Part shown: positions 7,399 through 14,618 of the stretch, piece after piece
Layout of the letters: each line of letters opens with the position of its first letter
Position numbering within the stretch: position 1 is the stretch's first letter
Assembly: GCA_964409485.1 (NCBI GenBank)
Contig: CAYPDM010000025.1
Coordinates: 1-21,836, forward strand
Direction: 5' to 3'
Origin: JAFGPF01 sp964409485
GTDB taxonomy: Bacteria; Chloroflexota; Dehalococcoidia; Dehalococcoidales; RBG-16-60-22
DNA: 21,836 nucleotides
Notes under the pieces: generated by a model
The model's database searches: none
What the model was told of the DNA's origin: nothing
The model's input: the letters and a program-made list of their open reading frames with translations, nothing else
Translations under genes and position numbers: made by a program

Positions 7399-8421
7399 TT
7401 ATCCTCCGTATGGATATTTGGCGTTGGCGTCCGCGGCGGCTTTCTTCAGCTTGCCGGCGAGGTCAGCGCCCATGTTATCGAACAGTTCATCGACATACGG
7501 TTGCAGTACTTTTGCCCAGGCATCGCGTTCCGCTTTGGGCAGGGTGTAGACTTCCAATCCCATGTCGGTCAGTGTCTGGTCGTTTTCGTGGGCTATTTTA
7601 ATGAAATTGGCATTGGTGCTGTCCTGCGCCTTCTTACCCAGGTCGACTATCAACTCTTTTATGTCTTTGGGCATATCGTTGTAGACTTCCAGGTTGATGG
7701 CTACCTGAATGCTGGCCGGGATAAGATAGCCCCGCAGCACGTAATCGGCCACTTCGTTCAGCTTGAACATTATCATCATGGAGGATGACTGCATGCTGGC
7801 TTCGATGACCTTCTTCTGGAGTCCCTGGTATCCATCGGGGAACGGCATGGGAACGGAGGAACCGCCCAGCAGTTCGATGAACTGGGCCGACTGCGGCGAT
7901 ACGGACTGGGTCAGCACGTCTTTCCAGTCTGCCTGCGTCTTTATCGGCTTGACGCTGATTACGTCGAGAGCCAGACAGGTAAAGGAGAACAGGGGCTTGG
8001 AATTGAACTTCTTTGTCATCACCTCGTCGTACAGCTGTATGGCGCTTGCCTGGAGGGCGGCGTCCGCCTCGACGCTATTAGCCAGGAAGGGAATTTCCGC
8101 CGCGGCGAAAACCGGGTCGAGGCTGGCAAAAACACCGGTCGGGAAGCCGACCATCTCGACGGCCCCGGTTCTTACCGCGTCCATGCTATCGGGGATTTTC
8201 ACCAGCGACTCGCTGGGGTGAAGCTCAATGACATATTTGCCTTCGGCCTTTGCATTAAAATCATTGATGAAGTTCTCTATGTTAACGGTCACCGGGTCGC
8301 CCGGAGGCCAGCACCCCGCCATTCTTAAAACTTTAGCTTCCTTCTCGGTGCAGGATACAAACGTACCCAGCGACATCAACAAAATTGCGATTGCTATGAG
8401 TATTAATAAGATTTTTTTCAT
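7399..8421 (-). CDS. dctP: TRAP transporter substrate-binding lipoprotein, DctP family
   Basis: Extracytoplasmic solute receptor of 340 aa that captures substrate for DctQM. It begins MKKILLILIAIAILL and reaches Cys24 in FVSC, a slightly atypical lipobox, so it is probably a membrane-anchored lipoprotein. Family order is visible: RMAGCWPPGDPV, then LHPSESL, AVRTGAVEM, PFLANS, VPMPFPDGYQGLQ and a C-terminal helical part rich in Lys. The start at 8421 is chosen over an in-frame codon at 8454 because it directly opens the signal peptide and GAGGAGG lies 12 nt upstream. The usual (G)LKIR carboxylate-binding box reads VLTQ at residues 169-172, so the conserved Arg appears to be Gln172. Ligand preference may therefore differ from classical C4-dicarboxylate or sialic acid receptors. 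Confidence 0.9.
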   Translation of the reverse strand: MKKILLILIAIAILLMSLGTFVSCTEKEAKVLRMAGCWPPGDPVTVNIENFINDFNAKAEGKYVIELHPSESLVKIPDSMDAVRTGAVEMVGFPTGVFASLDPVFAAAEIPFLANSVEADAALQASAIQLYDEVMTKKFNSKPLFSFTCLALDVISVKPIKTQADWKDVLTQSVSPQSAQFIELLGGSSVPMPFPDGYQGLQKKVIEASMQSSSMMIMFKLNEVADYVLRGYLIPASIQVAINLEVYNDMPKDIKELIVDLGKKAQDSTNANFIKIAHENDQTLTDMGLEVYTLPKAERDAWAKVLQPYVDELFDNMGADLAGKLKKAAADANAKYPYGG

Positions 8422-8475
8422 CGGTTGTGTAAACCTCCTCGATTGCATTTTCAAGCATTACTTTTTGAGTCCCTG

Positions 8476-8500
8476 TCAGCTCATCGGTGGTTACCTCCTT
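8476..8500 (-). promoter_or_regulatory. Duplicated ribosome-binding region with a two-codon ORF (Met-Ser-stop)
   Basis: In the dctP leader, AAGGAGG (8500-8494) is followed after 9 nt by ATG AGC TGA. The real dctP start has a closely similar layout: GGAGG, then an A/C-rich spacer, then ACCGATGA. The upstream copy has the better Shine-Dalgarno spacing (9 against 12 nt), yet its frame ends after two codons. It may be a leftover duplication or a start-stop element that tunes translation of dctP. Confidence 0.5.
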
Positions 8501-8537
8501 AGTGTTGAAAATCCCCCGTGATATTAAAAGGTTAGTG

Positions 8538-8564
8538 CGGGCGCCTGCCCGTAGACTTTTCAAT
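8538..8564 (-). repeat. Small palindromic element, copy 1 (dctP leader)
   Basis: On the transcribed strand the order is ATTGAAAAG, four bases, then CGGGCA-GG-CGCCCG, a 5-bp stem that gains a G-U pair. The same ATTGAAAAG box plus CGGGCA/CGCCCG hairpin recurs at 9959-9983 before the enolase-superfamily gene. It could be a short interspersed palindrome or a shared leader motif. Confidence 0.55.
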
Positions 8565-8590
8565 CAAGCTGTTAGAATTAAAGCGGCTTT

Positions 8591-8634
8591 CCGGCCCCAT
8601 GGTATCCGGGGCCACCGGCAGGGCGCCATCCCTG
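8591..8634 (-). promoter_or_regulatory. Stem-loops in the dctP 5' leader
   Basis: GGCCCC (8593-8598) pairs with GGGGCC (8608-8613), and flanking CCGG segments (8591-8594, 8614-8619 region) can lengthen or compete with the stem. CAGGG (8619-8623) pairs with CCCTG (8630-8634). The leader from the predicted start site near 8669 to the dctP ATG is about 250 nt and is GC-rich and structured. I cannot match it to a known riboswitch class by eye. Confidence 0.45.
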
Positions 8635-8675
8635 ATTGAGGCGAATGTGTGCAGGATGCTGATTTGCATCTATTA

Positions 8676-8703
8676 ATTATACCAGTACCTTGTTCCTTGT
8701 CAA
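8676..8703 (-). promoter_or_regulatory. Sigma70-type promoter of the dctPQM-prpD unit
   Basis: TTGACA (8703-8698) and TATAAT (8681-8676) are both perfect consensus hexamers, separated by 16 nt. A TG two bases before the -10 adds an extended -10 feature. Transcription would start near 8669 and run into the dctP leader. With dctP, the permeases and the PrpD gene all downstream on the same strand, this is the likely main promoter of that operon. It also means the enolase-superfamily gene, which ends at 8741, is not needed to drive it. Confidence 0.85.
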
Positions 8704-8740
8704 ATCCTTATCAGACAAGCCGCATGGCACGGGGAGTTTG

Positions 8741-9913
8741 TTATTTTCCTATCACCGTCGGGGTCTTGCCGGGAGTGGCAAACTTCTTCACGGCATCCTC
8801 GTTTAATTCCACTCCGAGGCCGGGGCCATCCGGCGGGTAGAGGAAGCCGCCTTCGTACCTTAATACTTTTTTAGCCAGGTCGTCCTTTAACGGGGTACTG
8901 ACCGTATCCGGTATGTTATAGAGGTTCAGAGGGCCGATAGACTCCTGTTCAATCTTGCCCATCCACTCGGTAGCAGCCAGGAAGTGCGCATTGGCCGTCG
9001 CCCCGAGTCCGGAATCAATCATGCAGCCGCACATCACCATCAAGCCGGCCGCCTGGGCTATCGATACAAATTTCTGTGACTTTAATATGCCCCCCGCCTT
9101 GGGAACCTTGAGGAAAAAGCCGTCCACGGCATCCCGCTGCAGGAGTTTTATAAGGTCGTTAAGCTCGGCTGCCGATTCATCGGCGAATATCGGCACATCC
9201 ACCTTCCGGCGCAGCCGGGCCAGCCCGTCTATATCCCACCGCGGTACGGGTTGCTCGGAAAGGAATAAATCATACTTCACGGCTTCCTTGAGGAATTTAA
9301 GCGCCTGGAGGTAGTTCCAGCCCCCGTTGGTATCGGTCATTATCTTAACATCTTTACCCACGGCATCTCTTAAGGCGCCTACCATATCCAGGTCCTCTTC
9401 AATGGACTTGGCGCCTACTTTCAGCTTAAAGGCCCTGAAGCCGGCTTTTATCAGGCCCTTCCCTTCCTCGCCTACTTCTTCCGCCGTCCCGGAAGACATC
9501 ACGAACGCCAGTTTTATTTTTTCGTTGGAAAGACCTCCCAGCAGCGCGTAAACAGGCACTCCCAGCGCCTTGCCCTTGATATCATGGAGGCAATAATCGA
9601 TGACCGCCTTCGACTGGTTGTTCAGCTTGGCGGCTCTATCCATCCCCGCCACGATTTTCTCGATGTTGAAGGGGTCCTCGCCGAGGAGTACCTGCGGCCC
9701 GTAGACTTTATTGATGTTGTGCATAATGGAGTCCTGGCTCTCGCCCATGTACCAGGGGGAAGTATCCCCGGTCTCACATATGCCGGTAATACCCTCATCG
9801 GTGTGTATCTTAACGACCACGGAATCGGCGCAATCGGCAGTGCCGCCTCCCATCTTCATCGGCTTGGCGAAGTGCAGCGATACAGGTATACATTCAATCC
9901 TGGTGATTTTCAT
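8741..9913 (-). CDS. Enolase superfamily enzyme, muconate cycloisomerase (MLE) subgroup
   Basis: Metal-dependent enzyme of 390 aa with an N-terminal capping domain (residues 1 to about 125) and a barrel domain. It would abstract a proton alpha to a carboxylate, giving racemisation, cycloisomerisation or dehydration. The MLE-type catalytic set is complete: Lys163-x-Lys165 (FKLKVG), metal ligands Asp194 (TDTNGGW), Glu220 (LSEQPV) and Asp245 (ADES), and Lys269 (FFLKVPKAGG). Close families include dipeptide epimerases, o-succinylbenzoate synthase and muconate cycloisomerase; the sequence alone does not select one. GGAGG lies 7 nt before the ATG. It is upstream of and codirectional with the TRAP operon, which suggests it acts on the same imported acid. 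Confidence 0.9.
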   Translation of the reverse strand: MKITRIECIPVSLHFAKPMKMGGGTADCADSVVVKIHTDEGITGICETGDTSPWYMGESQDSIMHNINKVYGPQVLLGEDPFNIEKIVAGMDRAAKLNNQSKAVIDYCLHDIKGKALGVPVYALLGGLSNEKIKLAFVMSSGTAEEVGEEGKGLIKAGFRAFKLKVGAKSIEEDLDMVGALRDAVGKDVKIMTDTNGGWNYLQALKFLKEAVKYDLFLSEQPVPRWDIDGLARLRRKVDVPIFADESAAELNDLIKLLQRDAVDGFFLKVPKAGGILKSQKFVSIAQAAGLMVMCGCMIDSGLGATANAHFLAATEWMGKIEQESIGPLNLYNIPDTVSTPLKDDLAKKVLRYEGGFLYPPDGPGLGVELNEDAVKKFATPGKTPTVIGK

Positions 9914-9956
9914 TATAATTCCTCCATGTATATATTAATATAGAGTCGAAGATAAC

Positions 9957-9983
9957 GCCGGGCGATGCCCGGCCCTTTTCAAT
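9957..9983 (-). repeat. Small palindromic element, copy 2 (leader of enolase-superfamily gene)
   Basis: GCCGGGC (9957-9963) and GCCCGGC (9967-9973) form a perfect 7-bp stem with a 3-base loop. On the transcribed strand it follows ATTGAAAAG, as in the dctP leader copy at 8538-8564. On the opposite strand the stem is followed by CCTTTTC, a weak terminator-like tail. It lies between the divergent starts of the enolase-superfamily and zinc-ribbon genes, about 45 bp before the former. The AT-rich stretch between the hairpin and the gene (around 9925-9946) may hold the -10, but no clear -35 was found. Confidence 0.6.
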
Positions 9984-10122
9984 GGGGATTTATATCTCTA
10001 TATAAGCACTTTACGCTATGATAAGTCAAACGGTTGTGACTAAAGTCATGGTGGGTAATTTGTTTTTTATGTATTATACTGGTAAGGGTAATTACAGCCC
10101 GCTTTTTGGGGAGGTGTTCGAT

Positions 10123-10350
10123 ATGGAATCCAAATGCCCCGGGCAGGATATAAGGAACCTTCGGGCGGCCATGTACAAATGCCCGAATTGCGGTAACGAA
10201 GTGGAGATGTTCTCCGACGAACTAAGGATTAAGTGTAAGAAGTGCGGGAAATACGTCTATAAAGAGCGGACTCCATCCTGCATAGAGTGGTGCCCTTCGG
10301 CGAAGCAGTGCCTCGGAGAGGAGCGGTGGAAAGCCCTCACGGGCGGCTAA
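10123..10350 (+). CDS. Small Cys-rich zinc-ribbon protein, function unknown
   Basis: A 75-aa soluble protein. After an N-terminal CPGQD box (Cys5) it carries CPNCG (from Cys20) and CKKCG (from Cys38), spaced as a zinc ribbon. A C-terminal CIEWCPSAKQCLG motif adds three further Cys. I recall similar small proteins with the same Cys pattern in anaerobes, sometimes beside HD-type phosphohydrolases, but no such neighbour is seen here. The start at 10123 is chosen because GGGGAGG (10108-10114) precedes it by 8 nt; an in-frame codon at 10018 would add 35 residues that look like leader rather than protein. Its TAA overlaps the TAG of the convergent flavoprotein gene. Metal or nucleic-acid binding is plausible, and eight Cys could also hold an Fe-S cluster. 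Confidence 0.8.
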   Translation: MESKCPGQDIRNLRAAMYKCPNCGNEVEMFSDELRIKCKKCGKYVYKERTPSCIEWCPSAKQCLGEERWKALTGG

Positions 10351-10910
10351 GAGGCGGCCAGTTTCCGGCCGATTGCGCCGGCATCGGCGAGGGCGGCAGG
10401 GTGTTCCTTAATCTCGCCTTTTTTATCGACGCCTCTTATCAATAATTCTTCCGCGTACTCGGCATTAATCGCCTGGAAAAAGTATTTTATCGTCAGTTTC
10501 GGCCCGTCGAATAGTTTCACGCCTTTTGTCGCCCCCACGGCGATAAAAGCCCCCCGCTTTACGGGAATATCCAGATTTTTCAGGATGTATTTCCGCGCCC
10601 AGAGCGCCTGGCAGCGGCTTATCAGCAGCAGGAGCTGGGCGCTGACGGTATAGAAGAATATGGGGGAGGCCACGATAACCGCATCCGCGTCCAGTATCTT
10701 CTGGTACAGGCCGTCCATATCATCCCTGATAACGCATTTACCGTCCTTGAGGCACCCGTAATACTCGCGGCAGGGTGTAATTTTGAGCTTGTCCACGATT
10801 ATTTTTTCGGTCTCCGCCCCCAGGCTATGCGCCCCCTTCAGGGCCTCATCGAGGAGAAGGTCGGTATTGCCCTTGATGCGCGGGCTGCCCATGATACCCA
10901 GTACTTTCAA
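10347..10910 (-). CDS. FMN-dependent NAD(P)H oxidoreductase, iron-sulfur-flavoprotein-like
   Basis: Flavodoxin-fold protein of about 187 aa. The FMN phosphate loop GSPRIKGNT follows the first strand (KVLGIMGSPR), and ASPIFFYTVSAQL marks the second flavin contact. Between them lies CREYYGC....C, a compact Cys cluster in the place where Isf-type flavoproteins carry their Fe-S ligands. The family pattern CxxCxxC is not complete here, so a cluster is uncertain. The start is taken at TTG 10910, since the protein then begins LKVLGIMGSPR as in relatives. A longer frame from 10964 would overlap the tautomerase gene and translate it out of frame. It follows the tautomerase stop by 13 nt, so the pair is probably co-transcribed. 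The electron acceptor or substrate is not evident. Confidence 0.85.
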   Translation of the reverse strand: MKVLGIMGSPRIKGNTDLLLDEALKGAHSLGAETEKIIVDKLKITPCREYYGCLKDGKCVIRDDMDGLYQKILDADAVIVASPIFFYTVSAQLLLLISRCQALWARKYILKNLDIPVKRGAFIAVGATKGVKLFDGPKLTIKYFFQAINAEYAEELLIRGVDKKGEIKEHPAALADAGAIGRKLAAS

Positions 10911-10923
10911 ATTAACCCCCGGA

Positions 10924-11112
10924 TTACCGTCCGTCGACGAAGAGCTTGCCGCCCTGGGCGACATTCTCCGGCTTAAGGTCTGCGATTACGATTTGCACCG
11001 CCGCAGGCGGGCACCCGATATTTTTAACAATCGCCTCGGTGACGTCTTTAGCTATACCCCGCTTCTGCTCAACGGTTCTTCCTTCAAGGATATTTATACT
11101 TACCAGCGGCAT
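10924..11112 (-). CDS. 4-oxalocrotonate tautomerase family protein
   Basis: A 62-aa protein of the tautomerase superfamily, whose members form hexamers and use an N-terminal proline as base. After Met removal Pro1 is present, and ILEGR gives Arg11, as in 4-oxalocrotonate tautomerase (4-OT). The residues equivalent to Arg39 and Phe50 of 4-OT are Gln and Val, so it is probably not a 4-oxalocrotonate tautomerase in the strict sense. The C-terminal pattern xxGGKLFVDGR is near normal. GGGGAGG lies upstream of the ATG. It heads a two-gene unit with the flavoprotein. Its role may be tautomerisation of an enol/keto acid or an unknown reaction. Confidence 0.88.
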   Translation of the reverse strand: MPLVSINILEGRTVEQKRGIAKDVTEAIVKNIGCPPAAVQIVIADLKPENVAQGGKLFVDGR

Positions 11113-11143
11113 AATTAACCTCCCCTTGAATTTCCCTGAAAAA

Positions 11144-11172
11144 AGTTTAATGCTTTATGTGTGGGGAGTCAA
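11144..11172 (-). promoter_or_regulatory. Candidate promoter of the tautomerase-flavoprotein pair
   Basis: TTGACT (11172-11167) and TAAACT (11149-11144) are separated by 17 nt, matching consensus at 5 and 4 of 6 positions. The predicted start lies about 25 nt before the tautomerase ATG, leaving room for its ribosome-binding site. The 125-bp gap between the surface-protein stop (11238) and the tautomerase start shows no strong terminator. Confidence 0.5.
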
Positions 11173-11237
11173 ATTTACCGGAGTGATGCAGGTAAACCCG
11201 TTAACGCCTGAAAGAAGGCTGTTTATCTGGTGCCGTT

Positions 11238-14200
11238 CTAGAAACGTCTTATTTTAAGGACCATCGTTAGTATGATGATTAGCGATAAAACGATGGTGAA
11301 GAGCAAACCCCCGACCAGATAGATAATCCAGCCCGGTATGCTCAAGGGCTGGCTAAAGACCGGCAAAGTGATGGAATCCGGGGAAGGTTCGGGCGCAGGC
11401 GGGGGTTGTATCATCGTAGTCGGATGGTTGGTCGGCAGGGTCGCCGCGGTGAGGGAAGGGGTTATTTCTGACATGTTTTCCTCGGGGTAGGGCGGTGCCG
11501 GCGGCTCGTCTGCTAACGGAGCCGACTCCGTGGTGAAGACACCGGCGGAGCTCCAGGGACTGTGGGTGCTCTCGCTGGTAGCCCTGACCTTCCAGTAGTA
11601 CGTCGTATCGTAATCAAGACCGACTTCACACTGCCAGGCATTGGTCGGTAGGGCGTATTCGTCCGCCCTGACGATAACGGGACTGCCGAAAACGGCATCG
11701 CCGGATACCAGCAGTTCGTAGACCTCCGCCCCGATTACCGCCGTCCACTGGAATACCGGCCTGACCGGCACGTTAACGGCGCCGGCGGCGGGACTTTCCG
11801 GCTTGAGGGCGATAGCCTCGGTGTCAAGGCTGGTGGTAAAAGACCGTTTCTCCGACCATGGGCCGGTTACCGGGGCGCTGGCGCGCACGCGCCAGTAATA
11901 AGTGGCGGCCGGGTCGAGTGATGGCAGCCGGGCGGAACTGGCGGTCGTGCTGCCTGTAAATCCATCGGGTACGGATGATAAGTCTGTATCACTATCGCAC
12001 TGCCACTCGTAGCTGGTAGCGCCGTCCAGAGTTTCCCAGTCCAGGATGATGTTCCTTACGGTGTGGTCGATGAGGCTGCCGATTCCCGCTGCCCCGTCGT
12101 CCGGGGAAACCTGCGTCATTGGCGATGTCAGGGTATCAAGGAAGGTCATCAATCTTAAATTAGCGGTATCTATCGACCATAATCGGTTGCCTGATTGCCA
12201 TAGGCCGGACAGGGCAGCGCCTTCGTCCAGACCGCGGGTAACCGTTTCAAAGGTAGGGCCGAGGGCGTATGTTGGGTTGAGGCAGCGTTCCATGCCGCCG
12301 TCGTCGTCACCGTTAACGGCGTAAAGGCTTCCATCGTCGGTAACGGTCAATCTGTTGAGTGTCGCCTCGTCCGGCAGGGTGCCGTCGATGCTTTCCCAAT
12401 CGGTACCTGTGCCGATGACGAAACGGTAGACCCCGCCGTCGCTGTTATCATCGGCGGCATAGACGGTGCGGTTGCTGGCGTATTCGGGGTCGAAGGCCAC
12501 GGCGATGGAGCCGGTGAGGGGTGAAGCGGTGTCATCCCCGGGCAGCGATTCGAATGAAAGGCAGTTGTCATTGGACCAGAAGACCCGGCCATCGGTGTTC
12601 CCGGCCAGCACCGTGCCGTCACTTTCGTATTCGGGTGAAACGGCAATGGAGTATAAAGACTGGCTGCCCGCCGGTGTGCCTTCGGAGTAGACAAAACCGC
12701 TATTGGTCGAACTATATATCATTCCGTGGCTGCCGTCATAGCTGCCCGTGAATAAGGTGGTTTCACTGGCTATAGCCCAGGCATCGACGTAAAATTCGGC
12801 GCCGCTGGAGGGGTCGCGGGTGAATCTAAGCCGGTAGCTCTGACCATCGTCGGTAGACTGCCATATAGTCGGGCTGCCGTTGCTCTCGCCGGCCACAAAT
12901 AGCGCCCGGCAGTCGTCACCGTATTCCGGCGGCAGGCCGACCAGGCTCATGCTGTCTACAACGTTAAGATTACTGGCTAAAGTCCTTTCCCAGGTATTGC
13001 CGCCGTCCCGACTGCGCCAGAGGCTGTGCCCGTCGCCGAAAGTAAGCATGAATATGGTGTTATCCTGCCCGTATCCGGGTGAAGGCGCCAGGTCGACGAT
13101 GGCATCGATGGTGGTATCGATTAAACTGACCTGGTTCCAGGTCAGTCCGATATCCCGGCTTATGGAGATAGCGCTGCCGTTGCCGCTGGTGGCGATATAC
13201 ATCCTGCCGGTAGTTGCGAAATCGTGCGCTATCAACGCGCCGGTCACGGATTGTCCGGTAGGCTCCTTGCGATTTTTCGTCCAGCCGATTCCCCCGTCGG
13301 TGCTTACATAGGTCCGGGTGCTATCGGCGGCCCCGGCCAGTAAAATTGTAAACGGGCTGTCTCCCCGGGCCGCCAGACAGCCGACATCAATGTTGCTGCT
13401 TCCGTATGCCAGGCCGATATTCAGGTCGGTAACTATCGGTGTTGACGGCGCATCGGCACAGTCGATTTTATATACGTCTCCATCACCCGTCCCGGTATCG
13501 ATAGCCGCGAACAGGGAGCCGCTGCCTGAAGCGGGGTCGGCATTATAATTATCCGGGAAGACGATTGTTGCCGGGGCAGCCACCCTGACGGAAATAGCTA
13601 TCCCTGAATTATCCCTGTCCAGCCTGGCGTATTCCGCGGTATCGTTCCAGCTGGCATCACCTACCTTAGCGGCAAAGTAAGTATCGGTTTCGTCGGTTAT
13701 TATGGCTACAAGCTGCCGGTCATAAGCATAATTGGGAGAGAAAGCTACGGCATAGACGTCATAACTGCCTATATTCGTATCGGCCCAGGCCGGGATGATG
13801 TCCGCCTCGTTCAGGATATAGACGCCGCCGTACCCGGCGCTGTCCGTGTCTATGGTGCCTACGGCGATGATATCACCGTTCAGCCAGGCTACGTCGATAG
13901 AAGTTATTTCCACGTTATCGGTTCCGACCCCGCCGGGGCTGGCCGGCAGTTGCGTAAAGGTCTTGCCGCCGTTGATGGAACTGTAAATCGCCGCAGAAGT
14001 GGCATAATATATCGTACCGGCGTCATGGGGTGATATGGCGATATCTACTATCGTATCCTGGACACCGCCGGTATGCACCCAGCCGGCGCCGCCGTTGTTA
14101 GACTTGTACAGAGTGTAGGTAGGGCCGTGGCAGCTGGCATAGAGGGTGCCATCTGGAGCCGCTGTCAGGTGCCGGATATCGGAACCGGCGGCCAGGGTCC

Positions 14201-14405
14201 AATCTCCCGCCTCGCCCTCGGTGGGAATACTTACTTTCATCCACTTAACGGCTTCGGGGGTTGCTTCAGCCCGCGAGATGAATGTCAGGGTGGCAAGTAT
14301 TGATACAAGGATGAGTTTGGCAACGAGGATGCACAATTCCCGGGATGGCCGGTGCGGTAGACTGATATTTGCCATTCGGCGAATATATGCTGGCATGAAA
14401 TTCAA
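11238..14405 (-). CDS. Large secreted surface protein: Asp-box repeats, two Fn3-like domains, C-terminal membrane anchor
   Basis: A 1055-aa protein of unknown function, probably displayed on the cell surface. A hydrophobic signal segment lies near residues 25-45 (cleavage likely after SRAEA). Beta-propeller-type repeats with Asp-box/BNR-like motifs follow: KSNNGGAGW (101-109), SSINGGKTF (142-150), STDGGIGW (368-375), SRDIGLTW (416-423), SRDGGNTW (465-472) and degenerate ones to about 618. Two Fn3-like domains with YYWRVRA and YYWKVRA strands cover about 765-858 and 867-960. A Pro-rich stalk (961-1022), a transmembrane helix (about 1026-1050) and the tail KIRRF end the protein. AGAGGT stands 5 nt before the TTG at 14405; an ATG at 14396 is an alternative start. 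It is paralogous to the 15993-19339 gene. Ligand binding, adhesion or a coat role are all possible. Confidence 0.85.
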   Translation of the reverse strand: MNFMPAYIRRMANISLPHRPSRELCILVAKLILVSILATLTFISRAEATPEAVKWMKVSIPTEGEAGDWTLAAGSDIRHLTAAPDGTLYASCHGPTYTLYKSNNGGAGWVHTGGVQDTIVDIAISPHDAGTIYYATSAAIYSSINGGKTFTQLPASPGGVGTDNVEITSIDVAWLNGDIIAVGTIDTDSAGYGGVYILNEADIIPAWADTNIGSYDVYAVAFSPNYAYDRQLVAIITDETDTYFAAKVGDASWNDTAEYARLDRDNSGIAISVRVAAPATIVFPDNYNADPASGSGSLFAAIDTGTGDGDVYKIDCADAPSTPIVTDLNIGLAYGSSNIDVGCLAARGDSPFTILLAGAADSTRTYVSTDGGIGWTKNRKEPTGQSVTGALIAHDFATTGRMYIATSGNGSAISISRDIGLTWNQVSLIDTTIDAIVDLAPSPGYGQDNTIFMLTFGDGHSLWRSRDGGNTWERTLASNLNVVDSMSLVGLPPEYGDDCRALFVAGESNGSPTIWQSTDDGQSYRLRFTRDPSSGAEFYVDAWAIASETTLFTGSYDGSHGMIYSSTNSGFVYSEGTPAGSQSLYSIAVSPEYESDGTVLAGNTDGRVFWSNDNCLSFESLPGDDTASPLTGSIAVAFDPEYASNRTVYAADDNSDGGVYRFVIGTGTDWESIDGTLPDEATLNRLTVTDDGSLYAVNGDDDGGMERCLNPTYALGPTFETVTRGLDEGAALSGLWQSGNRLWSIDTANLRLMTFLDTLTSPMTQVSPDDGAAGIGSLIDHTVRNIILDWETLDGATSYEWQCDSDTDLSSVPDGFTGSTTASSARLPSLDPAATYYWRVRASAPVTGPWSEKRSFTTSLDTEAIALKPESPAAGAVNVPVRPVFQWTAVIGAEVYELLVSGDAVFGSPVIVRADEYALPTNAWQCEVGLDYDTTYYWKVRATSESTHSPWSSAGVFTTESAPLADEPPAPPYPEENMSEITPSLTAATLPTNHPTTMIQPPPAPEPSPDSITLPVFSQPLSIPGWIIYLVGGLLFTIVLSLIIILTMVLKIRRF

Positions 14406-14556
14406 ATTGTACCTCTGAAAAGTTGTTAATCTGCAAGACCGGTACTGATGTTGGAGGGTTCAGCATTATCAATAATAATACATTTGACTATGGAAATGTC
14501 CTGTTTCATTCTAAAAATATACTAAAAATCGGTAAAACCGGGTCTATGATTATATG

Positions 14557-14586
14557 TTGAATAAGGGCAGATATGAAGTATATACT
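14557..14586 (+). promoter_or_regulatory. Candidate promoter of the moeA-like gene
   Basis: TTGAAT (14557-14562) and TATACT (14581-14586) are spaced by 18 nt. The perfect palindrome AGTATATACT (14577-14586) overlaps the -10. ATATACTAAAA occurs here (14580-14590) and again at 14518-14528, a possible pair of binding sites. The 213-bp region lies between divergent genes, so it must also serve the surface-protein gene on the minus strand, for which no convincing promoter was found. Confidence 0.45.
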
Positions 14587-14618
14587 AAAATGAGGACTCC
14601 TGACAAGGGAAGGTAATC

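Noticed and set aside
8333..8563. 76-codon frame across the dctP start
   Set aside because: It overlaps the dctP signal-peptide coding region out of frame and has no ribosome-binding site at its start; it merely runs through the leader.
9957..9979. Plus-strand terminator before the zinc-ribbon gene
   Set aside because: The stem is good, but only four Ts follow after extra Cs, and no plus-strand gene lies upstream; better explained as the shared palindromic element.
10018..10122. Extended N-terminus of the zinc-ribbon protein
   Set aside because: The extra 35 residues lack a ribosome-binding site, while GGGGAGG precedes the ATG at 10123.
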